NCBI GenBank assembly: GCA_964498125.1
Contig: CAZCGE010000027.1
Coordinates: forward strand, 44,739 to 108,738
From: CAMDBL01 sp964498125
GTDB lineage: Bacteria > Pseudomonadota > Alphaproteobacteria > Rhizobiales > Hyphomicrobiaceae
Direction: 5' to 3'
Length of the DNA stretch: 64,000 bases
Position numbers and translations under genes: made by a program. The notes beneath the pieces are model-generated. The model was not told the DNA's origin. It saw only the letters and a list, made by a program, of their open reading frames with translations, and searched no databases. The first letter of the stretch is position 1; the number at the start of each line of letters is the position of its first letter. Positions 62,469 through 64,000 of the stretch are shown in pieces.

Positions 62469-63671
62469 TCAGCTCGCCAAGAGCTGCCGGCGCAGCAGGT
62501 CGAGCAGGCTGATGACCGAGTATTCGCGCAGGCGCACACGATCGCCGGGAAATTTGAACGTTTCGGCGTGCTCGGCCTCGCCAATGGCCACGCCCAGGAA
62601 GACGGTGCCGGGTGCATGCCCTTCGCCGGACAATGGCTCAATCGCCGCCAGGCCGACATCGGTTGAGAACGCCGTTCGTGCCGCCGCCGCCGCCGCGCCC
62701 GCGCGGGCTTCTACCGGCAGCGCGCGGATTTGCGCGGATGCCGGCGCGATCGTGCCGCCGCGGTAGGTCTCCAGTGCGGCGTCAATGGCTGTCAGACGCG
62801 CACCCAGAATGCCGCCCGTGAACGATTCGGCGGCGGCCATGGTCATGCGGCGCCGCCGCAGCAGGTCGAGCACCACATGCTCCATCGATTGTTCGTCGAG
62901 TCCGAAAACGGCCTCACCCAATATGGCGCGGACTTGGGCCTCCTCGGCATCGAGCAAGGACTTGGCGGCGGCCTCGGTGGCGCATTTGGCAACCAGGCGG
63001 ACCTTGATGCCGTCGATGCCGCTGGCTTGGAAGGCAATGGTCGGATTGCCGGTCTTGTCGAGTTCGGCCATGCGCTCGGTGAGCAGATCGTCGATGCGTG
63101 ACTCGCTGAGACCCCAGGTGCGCACAATGCGGCTGCGGATCACCGAAGTCTGCCCCGCGCGCCGGCGCAGGTCCGGCAGCACGGTGCCGGCCAGCATCTC
63201 CTTCATCTCGCGTGGCACGCCGGGCACGGCATAGATCACCTTGTCGCCGACCGAGCACATGAGGCCCGGCGCGGTGCCCGGCATTTCGCTGATGAACGCC
63301 GCGCCAACCGGGATGTCGGCCTGCCGCAGGTTATTGGCCGACATCATGCGACCGCGCGCCGCGAACAGCTTGGTGATGTGCTCGACCATCTTCGCGTCGC
63401 GCCGCGTCTCGACGCCCATGACGCGGGCGATGACGTCGCGCGTGATGTCGTCCTGCGTGGGCCCTAAGCCGCCGCAGCAGATGACCGCGTCGGCGCGCTC
63501 CAGCGCCTGGCGGATGGCCGCCTCGATGCGCCCGAAGTTGTCGCCGACCTTGACCTGATAGACCGAGTCGATGCCGGCCAGCGCCAGCTGCTCGCCAATC
63601 CAGGCCGAGTTGGTGTCGACGATGACGCCGAGCAGCAACTCGGTGCCGATGGCCACGACCTCGCAACGCAT
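62469..63671 (-). CDS. cinA: CinA family protein, nicotinamide-nucleotide amidase type
   Basis: 400 aa. N-terminal MoCF-like domain (VVAIGTELLLGVIVDTNSAWIGEQLALAGI, CCGGLGPTQDD) and C-terminal CinA amidase domain (AAAESFTGGILGARLTAIDAAL, SAQIRALPVEA). Full-length two-domain form linked to pyridine nucleotide recycling. ATG at 63671 has GGGAG upstream; the longer open frame has no similarity. Convergent with the Ldh-family gene. Confidence 0.92.
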   Translation of the reverse strand: MRCEVVAIGTELLLGVIVDTNSAWIGEQLALAGIDSVYQVKVGDNFGRIEAAIRQALERADAVICCGGLGPTQDDITRDVIARVMGVETRRDAKMVEHITKLFAARGRMMSANNLRQADIPVGAAFISEMPGTAPGLMCSVGDKVIYAVPGVPREMKEMLAGTVLPDLRRRAGQTSVIRSRIVRTWGLSESRIDDLLTERMAELDKTGNPTIAFQASGIDGIKVRLVAKCATEAAAKSLLDAEEAQVRAILGEAVFGLDEQSMEHVVLDLLRRRRMTMAAAESFTGGILGARLTAIDAALETYRGGTIAPASAQIRALPVEARAGAAAAAARTAFSTDVGLAAIEPLSGEGHAPGTVFLGVAIGEAEHAETFKFPGDRVRLREYSVISLLDLLRRQLLAS

Positions 63672-63873
63672 GCATCGTCTCCCTGTTCGAGCGTGGATGG
63701 CTCGGATGTGCTCCCTCGGCCAAGTTCTAAGCAGAGTTTTCCCGCTGAGCCAACAGATGCCAAGGTGCGCGGGGCCGCTGGTGCCCGAGCGGCGGAAGGA
63801 TGGGCGGCGGAAGGACAGAGGGGAGTGGGCACTTTCGACCGTCGAAGTTGCGCGCAATTCCCTCCTCTTGCGT

Positions 63874-63908
63874 CCCCGGCCGTAGCGCGTTAGCGCGGAG
63901 AGCCGGGG
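63874..63908. repeat. CCCCGGC palindrome before a GIY-YIG gene
   Basis: CCCCGGC at 63874-63880 pairs with GCCGGGG at 63902-63908, with GCGC pairs inside the loop. It lies 33 nt upstream of the GIY-YIG start at 63941. Confidence 0.65.
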
Positions 63909-63940
63909 TCTTCACCGCTCGAAGTGGAGCACACGTTGCG

Positions 63941-64000
63941 ATGCCGATCGCGCAAGAGAAAACGTACTGGGTCCATATCACCGCCAGCAAGCCGCTCGGC
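63941..64000 (+). CDS. Start of a second GIY-YIG nuclease gene, runs off the window
   Basis: Twenty codons read MPIAQEKTYWVHITASKPLG. YWV-I-ASKPLG is the usual first strand of the short GIY-YIG proteins (compare VYIVTNKPNG in the gene at 35418). The rest is beyond the edge. A palindrome precedes it, as with the other copy. Confidence 0.65.
   Translation, partial: MPIAQEKTYWVHITASKPLG

Overview
The window reads as a GC-rich alphaproteobacterial chromosome, close to and across the replication origin. The clearest sign is gene order. Leftward from about 31.2 kb run ppsR-maf-coaE-dnaQ-secB-fxsA-tim44-mltA-smr. Rightward run hemE-hemJ-rho and then mnmE-mnmG-rsmG-parA-parB. This is the block known to flank the origin in Caulobacter and its relatives. 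Two perfect parS cores (43194-43207 and 47524-47537) fit that placement. Lineage cannot be named safely; a Rhodospirillales-like or deep alphaproteobacterial origin is an inference.

Layout. 1-1.3 kb: 3'-truncated Fic gene and a repeat-rich divergent promoter region. 1.3-5.6 kb: leuS-lptE-holA. 6.2-9.2 kb: rsgA, a PPK2-type kinase, galU. 9.4-10.3 kb: a Panacea-type toxin-antitoxin pair. 10.4-15.6 kb: two tandem MltB-like lytic transglycosylases, a DUF3592 protein, a PfkB-family kinase, and a helix-turn-helix-like protein with a strong terminator. 15.7-18.8 kb: fmt, def, coaA-hisE. 19.2-21 kb: hipBA with a textbook promoter. 21-28.7 kb: the left origin-proximal core block. 28.8-30.2 kb: a second Fic gene inserted between maf and ppsR. 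31.0-31.4 kb: candidate oriC. 31.4-34.5 kb: hemE-hemJ-rho. 34.6-36.5 kb: repeat-rich region with a GIY-YIG gene. 36.5-39.5 kb: solute-binding proteins and a GNAT protein. 39.5-50 kb: yyaL-like gene and the mnmE to parB block. 50-53.4 kb: methyltransferase, metallopeptidases, leuD. 53.5-62.3 kb: a TRAP transporter and an organic-acid catabolic cluster. 62.5-64 kb: cinA and the start of a second GIY-YIG gene.

What stands out is a dense population of short palindromic repeats of at least four families. Most lie between genes, but copies sit in frame inside conserved core genes: mnmE (about 65 extra codons between the G4 and G5 motifs), rsmG (about 36 extra codons), and probably a small one in the yyaL-like gene. 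Others supply stop codons or C-termini (leuD, a CMD-family gene, an amidohydrolase). This resembles the in-frame palindromic elements known from Rickettsia. One repeat family brackets a GIY-YIG nuclease gene in inverted orientation, and a second GIY-YIG gene follows another palindrome at the right edge, which suggests a nuclease-linked repeat system.

A second theme is toxin-like modules placed at the joints of the core synteny blocks: two Fic proteins, a Panacea pair, HipBA and a possible PBECR-type nuclease. Several have iterated operator-like sequences upstream.
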